From positions 434,001 through 498,000 of the forward strand of contig NZ_JACVAC010000002.1 in assembly GCF_014851685.1 (NCBI RefSeq): DNA of 64,000 nucleotides. The letters are read 5' to 3'. Positions within the stretch are counted from its first letter, which is position 1, and every line of letters starts with the position of its first letter. The notes below the pieces were generated by a model, which was given only the letters and a program-made list of their open reading frames with translations, searched no databases and was not told where the DNA came from. Made by a program: the position numbers and the translations under genes. Below, piece after piece: positions 8,090 to 17,391 of this stretch. This DNA is from Pseudomonas sp. PDM05. GTDB taxonomy: Bacteria; Pseudomonadota; Gammaproteobacteria; Pseudomonadales; Pseudomonadaceae.

Positions 8090-8491
8090 CTAAGCCGATA
8101 GCTCACGCAACGCCGCCGTCGCCAAAAAGCCTGATCGCGAGGCGTAGCGATGGTCCTTTTGCACACGCTCATCGATGCGTTGTAACAGGTGTTCCGGTAA
8201 CGACGCGTTGAAACGCACGGACTTGCCCAGATAAGGCGTGAGATCAAAATCGACTATCGCCCAAACCCCACCAGCAAAATCCGGGTTATCCAAATGGGCG
8301 TCCACCTCCAGCGCTTGGGGCAACGGTTCCTGGTCTGCGACCAGCCCTTCAAGATGCAACGCCAGTGCCTCACGGACATTGTCCAGCGCTTCGGAAAAGG
8401 TCCCACCGGCCGAGAAACACCCCGGCACATCAGGGACAGTCACGCTGTAATCCGAGTCGGCATCTTTATGTACCACCACTGGAAACTTCAT
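8090..8491 (-). CDS. hicB: HicB antitoxin
   Basis: The 133-residue antitoxin neutralises HicA and represses the operon. The N-terminal HicB fold is clear: F-P-V-V-V-H-K-D, S-V-T-V-P-D-V-P-G-C-F-S-A-G, then the A-L-D-N-V-R-E-A-L helix. The C-terminal third (V-R-F-N-A-S-L-P-E-H-L-L-Q-R-I-D and following) is a ribbon-helix-helix DNA-binding domain, so this is the RHH type of HicB. The ATG at 8491 has an AGGAGG site close upstream. It follows hicA after 55 bases. The operator at 8743-8761 is the likely binding site. Confidence 0.93.
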   Translation of the reverse strand: MKFPVVVHKDADSDYSVTVPDVPGCFSAGGTFSEALDNVREALALHLEGLVADQEPLPQALEVDAHLDNPDFAGGVWAIVDFDLTPYLGKSVRFNASLPEHLLQRIDERVQKDHRYASRSGFLATAALRELSA

Positions 8492-8546
8492 TGTTCCTCC
8501 TTTGGACGAGCCCCTGGGACTCCATCCAATTCATCAAGCGAGGCCA

Positions 8547-8729
8547 TCACTTGATACCTGCTGATTTAAAAATACTGTGCAGCGTGCCTTTGGCAATCTC
8601 TGATTTGGGATGAGGAACGGTCACTCGCCCCCGCTTCACCGGATGCTTGAACTGGTGATGGCTGCCCTTGACTGCCACCTCAAACCAACCATCCGCAACA
8701 AGCAGTTCTATTACCTCTCGACTTTTCAT
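8547..8729 (-). CDS. hicA: HicA toxin (mRNA interferase)
   Basis: The 60-residue toxin has a double-stranded RNA-binding-like fold. It contains the G-S-H-H-Q-F-K-H-P motif with the catalytic histidine near residue 24, followed by V-T-V-P-H-P-K and I-A-K-G-T-L. The start is the ATG at 8729 (M-K-S-R-E-V-I-E-L-L); an in-frame upstream ATG at 8753 would overlap the operator. It is the first gene of a leftward toxin-then-antitoxin operon, the common hicA-hicB order. It appears intact. Confidence 0.93.
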   Translation of the reverse strand: MKSREVIELLVADGWFEVAVKGSHHQFKHPVKRGRVTVPHPKSEIAKGTLHSIFKSAGIK

Positions 8730-8742
8730 CGCCCACCCTTTC

Positions 8743-8761
8743 AGTGTGTACATTACACACT
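8743..8761 (-). promoter_or_regulatory. Palindromic operator of hicAB
   Basis: AGTGTGTA-CAT-TACACACT is a perfect inverted repeat with 8-bp arms and a 3-nt centre. It ends 13 bases upstream of the hicA start. A further half site TACACAC lies at 8783-8789. The position and symmetry fit binding by the ribbon-helix-helix domain of HicB. Confidence 0.8.
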
Positions 8762-8803
8762 ACTGGATGGCAATGGGTTTTATACACACGAAACACACCA
8801 ATG

Positions 8804-8833
8804 AAAAAGCCCGCTTAACCTTCAAGCGGGCTT
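8804..8833 (-). terminator. Terminator of the piuC-Sel1 transcript
   Basis: AAGCCCGCTT (8807-8816) pairs with AAGCGGGCTT (8824-8833). The A run on the left gives a U run for leftward transcription, which comes from the Sel1-repeat gene. Confidence 0.8.
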
Positions 8834-8918
8834 GTGTGACGCGATGATGACGAGGGGCGAACCGTTTTCACCAGAAAACTAATGTCAGTTTTTATGCCTG
8901 CCTCGTCACAGCCGGTGT

Positions 8919-9671
8919 TTACAGAGTCAGCTGTGTAGCACGCGCCTCGTATGCATCGGCCATTGCGCGAATCTGCGCATCATCCGCCGCAGCCAATGCC
9001 TTGCACGCCGTGCGTAAAAACTTCAAATTGCCCCCCGCCAATGCCTTGCGCAACCACTCCAGCGCCGCATCGACCTGGCCGCTGTCCGCCAGCACCGCCG
9101 CGTAGCTGAACTGCCCGCGAAAATCTCCGCCTTCGGCTGAACGGCGATACCAATCCACGGCAGCCTCCAGATCCTGTGCGCAGAAGCGGCCGTCTTCCAG
9201 ATAACGCCCCAGCAGGTTCATCGACTTGGCGTGGCCTTGCTCAGCTGCCCGGCGATAAAAACTCAGCGCTTGCGATTGATCCTCTGCAACACCGCGCCCG
9301 GTCGCCAGCAGATTGGCGTAGTTGTATTGGGCCCAATCCAGCCCGGCCTCGGCGCCCTTGCGGTATTCCCGCGCAGCTGCCGCTTCATCCACCGCGCAGC
9401 CCCAACCATGTTCCAGACACCGCCCGGCCATATTGCGCGCCATCAGGTGCCCGCCCTGGGCCGCGATCCGGAACCAACACAGCGCCAGCGCTTCATCCCG
9501 CGCAATGCCACGGCCTTCCAGCAGGATTTGCCCGAGCAGCGCCTGGGCATCCACCACGCCTTCTTTCGCCGCCATCAGGATCGCCTGGGCGGCGCGTACC
9601 GGGGAATCGTCGAGCATCGATTGCAGTTGTTCGACGTTGAGCACTTCTTCGCGACGCAGCAAGAAGCCCAT
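8919..9671 (-). CDS. Sel1-like repeat protein
   Basis: The 250-residue protein is built of about five Sel1-like (TPR-related) repeats, each with the A-x-x-x-L-G-x-x-L-x-x-G-x-G pattern (for example A-L-L-G-Q-I-L-L-E-G-R-G and N-Y-A-N-L-L-A-T-G-R-G). No signal peptide is seen, so it is probably cytoplasmic. Such repeats mediate protein contacts. Its start lies one base after the piuC stop, so the two are coupled, and from memory a Sel1 gene follows piuC in P. aeruginosa too. A role linked to iron uptake is suggested only by position. Confidence 0.85.
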   Translation of the reverse strand: MGFLLRREEVLNVEQLQSMLDDSPVRAAQAILMAAKEGVVDAQALLGQILLEGRGIARDEALALCWFRIAAQGGHLMARNMAGRCLEHGWGCAVDEAAAAREYRKGAEAGLDWAQYNYANLLATGRGVAEDQSQALSFYRRAAEQGHAKSMNLLGRYLEDGRFCAQDLEAAVDWYRRSAEGGDFRGQFSYAAVLADSGQVDAALEWLRKALAGGNLKFLRTACKALAAADDAQIRAMADAYEARATQLTL

Positions 9672-9672
9672 G

Positions 9673-10353
9673 TCAGACCTCGACCCAGCGGCGCAACAGG
9701 TTGTGATAAGTGCCGGTGAGCTGGATCAGCGCCGGATGGTCGGGCACATCGGCGGTCAATTGCTGGATCGCGCCGTCCATTTCAAACAGCAGGGTGCGCT
9801 GGCTGTCTTCGCGCACCAGGCTTTGGGTCCAGAAAAACGAGGCGTAGCGCGCGCCACGGGTCACGGCGTTGACTTTGTGCAGGCTGGAACCGGGGTACAG
9901 CACCATGTCGCCGGCCGGCAGTTTTACCCGTTGCAGGCCGAAGGTGTCCTGGATCTCCAGCTCGCCGCCGTCGTATTCCTCCGGGTCGCTGAAGAACAAG
10001 GTGGACGACAAATCGGTACGCACCCGTTCAAAACTCCCCCGGGCCTGGCGCACGGCGTTGTCGATATGGAAATCGAAACTGCCGCCGGCGGTGTAGCAGT
10101 TGAACAGCGGCGGGAAGACCTTGTGCGGTAACGCCGCTGACATAAATAGCGGGTTTTTCCACAAGCGCTCAAGCATCGCCGCGCCGATTTCCTTGGCCAG
10201 CGGGTGGCCTTCGGGCAATTGCAGGTTGTGCTTGGCCTTGGCGGACTGGTGCCCGGCGGTGATTTTACCGTCGGCCCAATCGGTGCTTTCCAGGGCTTGG
10301 CGAATGCGCTGCACTTCCTCGCGAGAGAACAGGCCGGGGATGTGCAGCAACAT
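9673..10353 (-). CDS. piuC: Fe(II)/2-oxoglutarate-dependent hydroxylase PiuC
   Basis: The 226-residue PKHD-type dioxygenase is cytoplasmic and found beside siderophore receptors. The iron ligands are visible as H96-x-D98 (F-H-I-D-N-A) and H159 (S-S-L-H-K-V), and R169 would bind 2-oxoglutarate. The start at 10353 (M-L-L-H-I-P-G-L-F) is the family start. It is divergent from the piuA receptor gene, and a Fur-like sequence lies 34 bases upstream of its start. The natural substrate is unknown; by genetic context it takes part in iron-regulated uptake or processing of siderophores. Confidence 0.93.
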   Translation of the reverse strand: MLLHIPGLFSREEVQRIRQALESTDWADGKITAGHQSAKAKHNLQLPEGHPLAKEIGAAMLERLWKNPLFMSAALPHKVFPPLFNCYTAGGSFDFHIDNAVRQARGSFERVRTDLSSTLFFSDPEEYDGGELEIQDTFGLQRVKLPAGDMVLYPGSSLHKVNAVTRGARYASFFWTQSLVREDSQRTLLFEMDGAIQQLTADVPDHPALIQLTGTYHNLLRRWVEV

Positions 10354-10386
10354 GGGCAGTACCTGAATGCAGAGAGGCGCCAATGG

Positions 10387-10401
10387 TATTGATTCTTATC
10401 A
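10387..10401. promoter_or_regulatory. Possible Fur box between piuC and piuA
   Basis: Read on the minus strand the site is TGATAAG-A-ATCAATA. It matches about 10 of 14 positions of the 7-1-7 Fur model TGATAAT-N-ATTATCA. It lies between two divergent iron-type genes. The right half is poor, so the call is tentative. Confidence 0.4.
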
Positions 10402-10558
10402 AGCCTGTAAAACGCCGTGGACGGATGAGATCGTAAAAACCGTAAGCAAAAAGTGTAAAGAATGTAAATTCAGTGCAATTAGCAATGTATCGCAATTGAT
10501 AGAAAGTCGTGTTCACCCTATATTCCGCCGCCTCACATCCTTGGGGAAAGGACACGTC

Positions 10559-12859
10559 ATGTCGCGCACTTCAATAAAAACACCTGCCAGTTCACCGCGC
10601 CTGCTGGCTTCGGCCATCGGCGTCGCGCTTACCGCCAGCTCTGCCGCCCAATTGGCGCAAGCGGCCGAAGACACTGAACAAAAAGGCGAGCGCAACACCA
10701 TCTCCCTGGGCGCCACCAGCATCACCGGCGAAGAACAGGACCAAACCTCCTACCAGGTCGAAAAAGCCTCGTCGCAGAAGTACACCGCGCCGCTGGTAGA
10801 CACCCCGCGTTCGGTCACCGTAGTGCCACAGCAAGTCCTCAAGGACACCGGCGCCACCTCGCTGCAAGATGCCTTGCGCACCGTACCGGGCATCACCTTC
10901 GGCGCGGGTGAAGGCGGCAACCCCCAGGGCGACCGTCCATTCATCCGTGGCTTCGACGCCCAGGGCGACACCTACCTCGACGGCGTGCGCGACACCGGCG
11001 GCCAGAGCCGTGAGATCTTCGACATTGAGTCGATTGAAGTCAGCAAAGGCCCGAACTCCTCGTTCGGCGGTCGCGGTTCGGCCGGTGGCAGCCTCAATCT
11101 GGTCAGCAAGACCCCACAAGCGCGGGACTTCACCAACGGCGGCTTCACCTACGGCTCCGACCAGACCCGCCGCTATGTGCTTGACGTCAACCGCCAGTTC
11201 CTCGACGACAGCGCCGCGTTCCGCCTGAACCTGATGAGCCACGAACAAAACGTCGCCGGCCGCGACGCGGTCAACTACGACCGTTGGGGCGTGGCCCCGT
11301 CGCTGACCTTTGGCCTGGGCACCCCGACCCGCGTCAACCTCAGCTACTACCACATGGAAAGCAACGACCTGCCGGATTCGGGCATTCCGTACGGTTATGG
11401 CTCGGCAAGCGCCACCACCCATGGCCATGACAAACCCACCGACGGCGGCGACAGCAGCAACTTCTATGGCCTCAAGGATCGCGACTTCCGCAAGACCCGC
11501 GCCGACATCAGCACGATCTCCATCGAGCACGATCTGAGCGACAGCATGACGCTGAAAAACACCCTGCGTCATGGCAGCACCGGCCAGGACTACATCCTCA
11601 CCCAGCCGGACGACAGCAAGCTCAACGTCAACAAATACGGCACCGTATGGCGTCGTGCCAACACCCGCGTCTCCACCACCACGACCACCACCAACCAGAC
11701 CGACCTGTTCGGCAACTTCCAGGCCCTGGGCTTCAAGCACAGCTACTCCACCGGCCTGGAGTTCACGGGTGAAGAAACCCGCGTCAGCGGTTACACCGTG
11801 ACGCCGAACGCCAACCCGACGCCCAACGGTTGCACGCCTGGCATGGTCGGCAACAGCGGCGGCAGTTGCACCTCCCTGGGCAACCCGAACCCGGACGACG
11901 CCTGGACCGGCGCCACCGCTCGCAACTACATGGGCACCAACACCAAGGCCACCAGCCGCGCCGCCTACGTGTTCGACACCATCGAGCTAGACCCGAAATG
12001 GCTGCTGAACGTTGGCCTGCGCTACGACACCTTCGACACCGAAGCCAACACCAATGCCACCACCGGGCGTACCAAGGTCAAGGACGACAGCCAATTCTTC
12101 AACTGGCAGGCCGGCCTGGTCTGGAAACCGCTGGAAAACGGCAGCATCTACACCTCCTACGCCACCTCGGCATCGCCGGCCGGCGGCCTGGTCGGTGAAG
12201 GCGTCGACAGCAACGCGATTCCGACCGGCATCAACACCAGCGACATGAAGCCGGAAGAAACCGTCAACTACGAACTGGGCACCAAGTGGGACCTGTTCCA
12301 CAACCGCCTGTCCCTGTCGGCGGCGGTGTTCCGTACCGAGAAGAAAAACACCCGCATCCTGGTGGACTCCAACACCTACCAAACCGCCGGTGAGTCTCGC
12401 GTCGACGGCCTGGAGCTGACAGCCAGCGGCAAGATCACCGAGCAATGGCAAGTGTTCGCCGGCTACAGCTACCTGAAAGCCGAGCTGGTTGATCCTGGCA
12501 AGAACGGCAACCGTCAGGGCGTCGTCACCGCGGGTTCGAACAAAGGCAACCAGATGCCGAACACCCCGGAAAACTCGTTCAGCCTGTGGACCACCTACGC
12601 CATCACCCCAAAACTGACCGTCGGCGGCGGTGCGTTCTATGTCGACGATGTTTACGGCGACGCGGGCAACACGGTTTACGTACCGTCCTACACCCGCTAC
12701 GACGCCATGGCCAGCTACAAGCTGACCAAGAACGTCGACCTGCAACTGAACGTGCAAAACCTGACCGACAAGACCTACTACGACAAGGCCTACGGTTCGC
12801 ACTTCGCCAACCAGGCGGCGGGGCGCACGGCGTTGCTGTCCACCAACTTCCACTTCTAA
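10559..12859 (+). CDS. piuA: TonB-dependent siderophore receptor PiuA
   Basis: The 766-residue outer-membrane receptor imports ferric siderophores. It has a signal peptide (A-Q-L-A-Q-A-A, near residue 35) and a plug domain with V-D-T-P-R-S-V-T-V-V-P near residue 80 and L-R-T-V-P-G-I-T near residue 105. The barrel ends in a terminal aromatic F-H-F. Near residues 420-440 a loop contains two cysteines (N-G-C-T-P and S-C-T-S), probably a disulfide in an extracellular loop. The start at 10559 has a GGGGAAAGGA site; the open frame upstream is unsupported. Catechol-type siderophores are likely by analogy to PiuA/Fiu. Confidence 0.93.
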   Translation: MSRTSIKTPASSPRLLASAIGVALTASSAAQLAQAAEDTEQKGERNTISLGATSITGEEQDQTSYQVEKASSQKYTAPLVDTPRSVTVVPQQVLKDTGATSLQDALRTVPGITFGAGEGGNPQGDRPFIRGFDAQGDTYLDGVRDTGGQSREIFDIESIEVSKGPNSSFGGRGSAGGSLNLVSKTPQARDFTNGGFTYGSDQTRRYVLDVNRQFLDDSAAFRLNLMSHEQNVAGRDAVNYDRWGVAPSLTFGLGTPTRVNLSYYHMESNDLPDSGIPYGYGSASATTHGHDKPTDGGDSSNFYGLKDRDFRKTRADISTISIEHDLSDSMTLKNTLRHGSTGQDYILTQPDDSKLNVNKYGTVWRRANTRVSTTTTTTNQTDLFGNFQALGFKHSYSTGLEFTGEETRVSGYTVTPNANPTPNGCTPGMVGNSGGSCTSLGNPNPDDAWTGATARNYMGTNTKATSRAAYVFDTIELDPKWLLNVGLRYDTFDTEANTNATTGRTKVKDDSQFFNWQAGLVWKPLENGSIYTSYATSASPAGGLVGEGVDSNAIPTGINTSDMKPEETVNYELGTKWDLFHNRLSLSAAVFRTEKKNTRILVDSNTYQTAGESRVDGLELTASGKITEQWQVFAGYSYLKAELVDPGKNGNRQGVVTAGSNKGNQMPNTPENSFSLWTTYAITPKLTVGGGAFYVDDVYGDAGNTVYVPSYTRYDAMASYKLTKNVDLQLNVQNLTDKTYYDKAYGSHFANQAAGRTALLSTNFHF

Positions 12860-12879
12860 GCAACAGCCTCACGCAGCAC

Positions 12880-12911
12880 AAAGCCCCACGCATCGGATGC
12901 GTGGGGCTTTT
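12880..12911 (+). terminator. piuA terminator
   Basis: AAAGCCCCACGCATC pairs with GATGCGTGGGGCTTT with almost no loop, followed by a short T run. piuB, 84 bases downstream, must then start its own transcript or depend on readthrough. Confidence 0.85.
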
Positions 12912-12995
12912 GCGTGTTGAACAGAATGTTTCTCGACAAGCCACGGCATAATGCGCGCCGTGTCCTACATACCCAGATAGACGAGGCGGTCAGAC

Positions 12996-15521
12996 GTGTT
13001 GAAGAAAACCCTGTTCCAGTTGCACTGGTTCTTCGGCATCAGCGCCGGGCTGGTGCTGGCCTTGATGGGGATCACCGGGGCTGCAGTGTCGTTCCAGGAT
13101 GAAATCCTGCGCGCGCTCAACCCCACGGTACTGAGCGTGGAAAAACGCGAAGCCGGTGTGCTGCCGCCCGCCGAACTCGTGCGCAAACTCGAAGCCACCG
13201 AAGGCAAGACCGTCTCCATGCTTTGGGTGGAAAACGATAGCGGCAATGCCGCACGCGTGTTCTTCACCCCGCCACCGGGCGAGCGCCGCGGGCAGATGCG
13301 CTATTTCGATCCGTACACCGGCGCCTACATGGGCGACGCCGTCGGCCAGGACGTGTTCGGCTTCCTGCTGCAATTTCACCGTTTCCTCGTGATGGGCGAC
13401 ACCGGGCGCAACATCACCGGCGCGTGCACGCTGATCCTGGTGTTCTTCTGCCTGTCCGGGCTGTACCTGCGCTGGCCGCGCCAAGTGGCGAACTGGCGGG
13501 TATGGCTGACGCTGGACTGGCGCAAAAAGGGCCGCAGCTTCAACTGGGACCTGCACTCGGTATTTGGCACGTGGTGCCTGCTGGCCTACCTGCTGGCGGC
13601 GCTGACCGGCCTGTATTGGTCCTACGACTGGTACAACCAGGGCCTGACCAAACTGCTCTCCGACGCGCCGCAGAACGAACGCATGCGCAAGCGCGGCCCA
13701 CCACCCGCTGGCCCGGCGCCAATCGCCAACTACGACGCGCTGTGGAGCAGCATCTACAGTCGCGCCGGTCCTGGCTTGAGCGCCTACAACATCCGCATGC
13801 CAGCCGTTGCCGGGCAACCGGCCACTGTCTACTACCTGCTGCAGGACTCGCCCCACGACCGCGCGCTGAACCAGATCAACCTGGACCCGGCCAGCGGCGA
13901 GGTCAAATCCCACGACCGCTACGCCAGCAAGACCCTCGGTTCCCAACTGCTGACCAGCGTTTACGCCCTGCATACCGGCAGCTATTTCGGCCTGGCAGGG
14001 CGGATTATTCTCACCGTCAGCTCGCTGCTGATGCCGTTGTTCTTTATCACCGGCTGGCTGCTGTACCTCGACCGTCGCCGCAAAAAACGCCAGGTGCGTG
14101 ATGCGCGCAAAGACCTCGGCGCCAACAGCAGCGAGGCCCCGGCATGGCTGATCGGCTTTGCCAGCCAGAGCGGGTTCGCCGAGCAACTGGCCTGGCAGAC
14201 CGCCGGCCAATTGCAGGCCGCCGGGCTGCCAGTGAAGGTGCAGCCCCTGGGCAGCGTCAGCCAGGACGACCTGCGTCAGTCCGAAAACGCGCTGTTCGTG
14301 GTCAGCACCTTCGGCGACGGTGAAGCGCCCGACAGCGCCCGTGGTTTCGAGCGCAGCGTGCTCGGCCAGGACCTGTCTCTCAAGGGCCTGAACTACTCGG
14401 TGCTGGCCCTGGGTGATCGGCAATACGAACACTTCTGCGGGTTCGCCCGGCGCCTGCATTTCTGGCTGACCAATCAGGGCGGCAACGCGCTGTTCGCCCC
14501 GGTTGAAGTCGACAGCGGCGACACCGCCGCCCTGCGCCACTGGCACCAGCAACTCGGCGAACTGACCGGCCACGCCCACACCACCGCCTGGCCAACGGCG
14601 CAGTACGAAAACTGGACCCTGAGCCAACGCACCCTGCTCAACCGCGACAGCATCGGCGCCAGCGTCTACCTGCTGGGCCTCACCCCGCCATCGCCGCAGA
14701 CCTGGCAGGCAGGCGATCTGGTGGAAGTGCTGCCGCGCAATTGCCCGTGGGCCATCGAACACTTCCTCGAAGGCCTCGGCCTGAGCGGCAGCGACGGCGT
14801 GTTGATCGACGACCTCGCGCACACCCTCGATCAGGCCCTGGCCACCCGCCAACTGCCGACCCATCGCGCCCATCTGGTCGGCCTGCACGCCCAGGCACTG
14901 GTCAACGCGCTGGTGCCCCTGGGCATGCGCGAATACTCCATTGCTTCGATTGCCAGCGATGGCGTGCTGGAGCTGATCGTGCGCCAGGAACGCCACCCCG
15001 ACGGCAGCCTCGGTTTGGCGAGTGGCTGGCTCACCGAACACGCCGCCCTCGGCTCAGCCATCAGCCTGCGCCTGCGCCGCAACAGCGGCTTCCACCTGCC
15101 CGACGCGCCGGTGCCGCTGATCCTGCTGGGTAACGGCACCGGCCTCGCCGGCCTGCGCAGCCTGCTCAAGGCACGCATTGCCGACGGCCAGCAGCGCAAC
15201 TGGCTGCTGTTCGGCGAGCGCAACATCGCCCACGACTACTTCTGCCAGGACGAGCTGCAAGGCTGGCTGGCGAGTGGGGATCTGGCGCTGCTGGACCTGG
15301 CGTTTTCCCGCGATCAAGCGGAAAAGATCTACGTGCAGGACCGCCTGCGCGAATCGGCGGATGTGCTGCGCAAGTGGCTGGCCGAGGGTGCGGCGATTTA
15401 TGTGTGCGGCAGTTTGCAGGGCATGGCGGCCGGGGTGGATCAGGCGCTGGCGGATATTCTGGGCAGTGACGCCGTGGAGCGGTTGATCGAACAGGGCCGT
15501 TACCGTCGCGACGTGTACTGA
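12996..15521 (+). CDS. piuB: PepSY / flavodoxin / reductase fusion (PiuB-type)
   Basis: This 841-residue inner-membrane oxidoreductase has three parts. Residues 1 to about 370 hold PepSY-type membrane helices (first helix after [10 protein letters not shown]). From about 385 to 520 there is a flavodoxin-like domain ([15 protein letters not shown]). The C-terminal part is an FAD/NAD(P) reductase with [18 protein letters not shown] and a final R-R-D-V-Y, as in sulfite reductase flavoprotein. The start is GTG at 12996 with GAGG upstream. Likely it reduces ferric siderophore complexes after import by PiuA; this is inferred from context. Confidence 0.88.
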   Translation: MLKKTLFQLHWFFGISAGLVLALMGITGAAVSFQDEILRALNPTVLSVEKREAGVLPPAELVRKLEATEGKTVSMLWVENDSGNAARVFFTPPPGERRGQMRYFDPYTGAYMGDAVGQDVFGFLLQFHRFLVMGDTGRNITGACTLILVFFCLSGLYLRWPRQVANWRVWLTLDWRKKGRSFNWDLHSVFGTWCLLAYLLAALTGLYWSYDWYNQGLTKLLSDAPQNERMRKRGPPPAGPAPIANYDALWSSIYSRAGPGLSAYNIRMPAVAGQPATVYYLLQDSPHDRALNQINLDPASGEVKSHDRYASKTLGSQLLTSVYALHTGSYFGLAGRIILTVSSLLMPLFFITGWLLYLDRRRKKRQVRDARKDLGANSSEAPAWLIGFASQSGFAEQLAWQTAGQLQAAGLPVKVQPLGSVSQDDLRQSENALFVVSTFGDGEAPDSARGFERSVLGQDLSLKGLNYSVLALGDRQYEHFCGFARRLHFWLTNQGGNALFAPVEVDSGDTAALRHWHQQLGELTGHAHTTAWPTAQYENWTLSQRTLLNRDSIGASVYLLGLTPPSPQTWQAGDLVEVLPRNCPWAIEHFLEGLGLSGSDGVLIDDLAHTLDQALATRQLPTHRAHLVGLHAQALVNALVPLGMREYSIASIASDGVLELIVRQERHPDGSLGLASGWLTEHAALGSAISLRLRRNSGFHLPDAPVPLILLGNGTGLAGLRSLLKARIADGQQRNWLLFGERNIAHDYFCQDELQGWLASGDLALLDLAFSRDQAEKIYVQDRLRESADVLRKWLAEGAAIYVCGSLQGMAAGVDQALADILGSDAVERLIEQGRYRRDVY

Positions 15522-15547
15522 CCTCTGCCAGACACTAAAGATCAAAA

Positions 15548-15636
15548 TGTGGGAGCTGGCTTGCCTGCGATAGCGGTGAGTCAGCTTGCATATCTGCTAC
15601 TGATAGACCGCTATCGCAGGCAAGCCAGCTCCCACA
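15548..15636. repeat. REP pair, GCTGGCTTGCCTGC variant
   Basis: TGTGGGAGCTGGCTTGCCTG and its inverted partner flank a short loop. The core differs from the other copies (CTGGC, CTGCGATAGCGG), which marks a second REP subfamily. It sits between convergent piuB and phoD and may serve as their terminator. Confidence 0.9.
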
Positions 15637-15656
15637 GGTTTTGACTGCATTCCAAG

Positions 15657-17198
15657 TCAGACAGGTTGGAGTTTTTGCTGGAATACCGACACGCCATCCA
15701 AGTCACGCAAAACCACCGTCAACTCCGACGTCTGCCCATCAATCTGCACCTCGCCAAAAAACTGGAATCCCGCAAACGGCGAGGTGTTCTGCGCCGGTGG
15801 TGCTTTCTCGAACACCACTTCTGGCCCAAAGGTTTTATCCAACGGATTGGGCCCAAAGCTGCCAGCATTCAGCGGCCCCGCAACAAACTCCCAGAACGGT
15901 TCGAAATCCTGGAACGCCGCCCGGTCCGGGTGGTAGTGATGCGCCGCGCAGTAGTGCACATCGGCGGTCAGCCACACATGGTTGCGCACCTTCTGCGCCC
16001 TTAAAAAACCGAGTAACTCGGCGATCTCCAGCTCACGCCCTTGCGGTGCGCCGGGGTCATTGTTGGCGATCGCCTCCCAGCGCGGCACGCCCGGGCTGAC
16101 CTCACCATCCGGCACGCCCAGGCCAATCGGCATGTCGGCGGCGATGACTTTCCACTGCGCCGTGGACGCCTTGAGTTCGCGCTTGAGCCAGTCCAGTTGC
16201 TCACGGCCCATGAAGGCTTTTTCGCTGCCCAGGTTGTCATCGTTGGGCCCGCGATAGCTGCGCATGTCCAGCACAAATACATCCAGCAACGGCCCGTAGC
16301 CGAGCTTGCGATAAATCCGCCCGCCGCCGTCGGCGCTCTGCCGGCGCATCGGCGAATATTCCAGCCAGGCCTGGCGGGCACGGCTCACCAAGGTGTTGAT
16401 GTCCTTGGTCTGGTAGCGCTCATCGAGCTGCTTGCTCGGCGACCAGTTGTTCACCACCTCATGGTCGTCCCACTGCCAGATCTGCGGCACCTCGGCATTG
16501 AAGCGGCGCACGTTTTCATCCAGCAGGTTGTAGCGGTAATTGCCGCGATAGTCATCGAGGGTCTCGGCGACTTTGCTCTTGGCTTCGCTGGTGATGTTGC
16601 GCCACACGCGTCCGCCCTCCACCGCGAGCTGCGCGGGCACCGGGCCGTCGGCGTAGATGGTGTCGCCGCTGTGGATAAAGAAGTCCGGCAGGCGCAGGCG
16701 CATGGCTTCATAGATGCGCATGCCGCCGATGTCCGGGTTGATGCCGAAGCCTTGGCCAACGGTATCGCCGCTCCATACAAAACGGATGTCGCGCCGCTGT
16801 TGCGGCACGCTGCGCAGGTGGCCGAACCAGGGTTCGCTGGCGACACCGGTCTGGGCGTCTTCGAAGTGCACGCGGTAGAAGATCGCCTGGTCGGCGGGCA
16901 GCCCGGTGAGTTCGACGCGGGCGGTAAAGTCGCTGCGATGGTCGGCCAGGGGCGAGATGGATTTGCGCGGGTTGCCGAACGTGCTGCGGGTGTCCCACTC
17001 CACCACCATCCGTGCCGGGCGGTCGCTGCGGCTCCAGATCATCGCCCGGTCGCCAAGCAGGTCGCCGGACTGCACGCCATCGGTGAGTTGCGGGCGGTCC
17101 TTGACCGAAGCGATCACCGCCGGCGCCAGGCCCGGCAGCAACAACCCGGCGCCGACGGCTTGCATCACGCGGCGACGGCCGAGATCGAAGTGGCTCAT
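15657..17198 (-). CDS. phoD: PhoD-type alkaline phosphatase / phosphodiesterase
   Basis: The 513-residue secreted phosphatase has a twin-arginine-like start (G-R-R-R-V-M-Q, then a hydrophobic run), so export by Tat is likely. A PhoD N-terminal domain (residues about 35-130) precedes the metallophosphatase core. Metal-binding segments are V-W-S-G-D-T, H-S-G-D-T-I-Y-A-D, W-D-D-H-E-V and L-T-A-D-V-H-Y. The start at 17198 has an AGAGGG site. It is a single gene flanked by two REP elements. No Pho box was recognised upstream. Confidence 0.9.
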   Translation of the reverse strand: MSHFDLGRRRVMQAVGAGLLLPGLAPAVIASVKDRPQLTDGVQSGDLLGDRAMIWSRSDRPARMVVEWDTRSTFGNPRKSISPLADHRSDFTARVELTGLPADQAIFYRVHFEDAQTGVASEPWFGHLRSVPQQRRDIRFVWSGDTVGQGFGINPDIGGMRIYEAMRLRLPDFFIHSGDTIYADGPVPAQLAVEGGRVWRNITSEAKSKVAETLDDYRGNYRYNLLDENVRRFNAEVPQIWQWDDHEVVNNWSPSKQLDERYQTKDINTLVSRARQAWLEYSPMRRQSADGGGRIYRKLGYGPLLDVFVLDMRSYRGPNDDNLGSEKAFMGREQLDWLKRELKASTAQWKVIAADMPIGLGVPDGEVSPGVPRWEAIANNDPGAPQGRELEIAELLGFLRAQKVRNHVWLTADVHYCAAHHYHPDRAAFQDFEPFWEFVAGPLNAGSFGPNPLDKTFGPEVVFEKAPPAQNTSPFAGFQFFGEVQIDGQTSELTVVLRDLDGVSVFQQKLQPV

Positions 17199-17289
17199 GC
17201 AGGTGCCCTCTTGAATATCAAAAGGACAACTTAAACATGCAGGGATGAAGCGGATATGACACAGGCCTTGCGATCAATGAAGATCAAAC

Positions 17290-17378
17290 GGTGGGAGCGG
17301 GCTTGCTCGCGAAGGCGGTGGGTCAGTTAGAACATCTTTGACTGACCCACCGCCTTCGCGAGCAAGCCCGCTCCCACC
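17290..17378. repeat. REP pair with perfect 38-bp arms
   Basis: The two arms, each 38 nt, are exact complements separated by a 13-nt loop. The palindrome lies between the phoD start and the fruA stop and probably ends the fru operon transcript. Confidence 0.9.
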
Positions 17379-17391
17379 GTTTTAGACTGCG

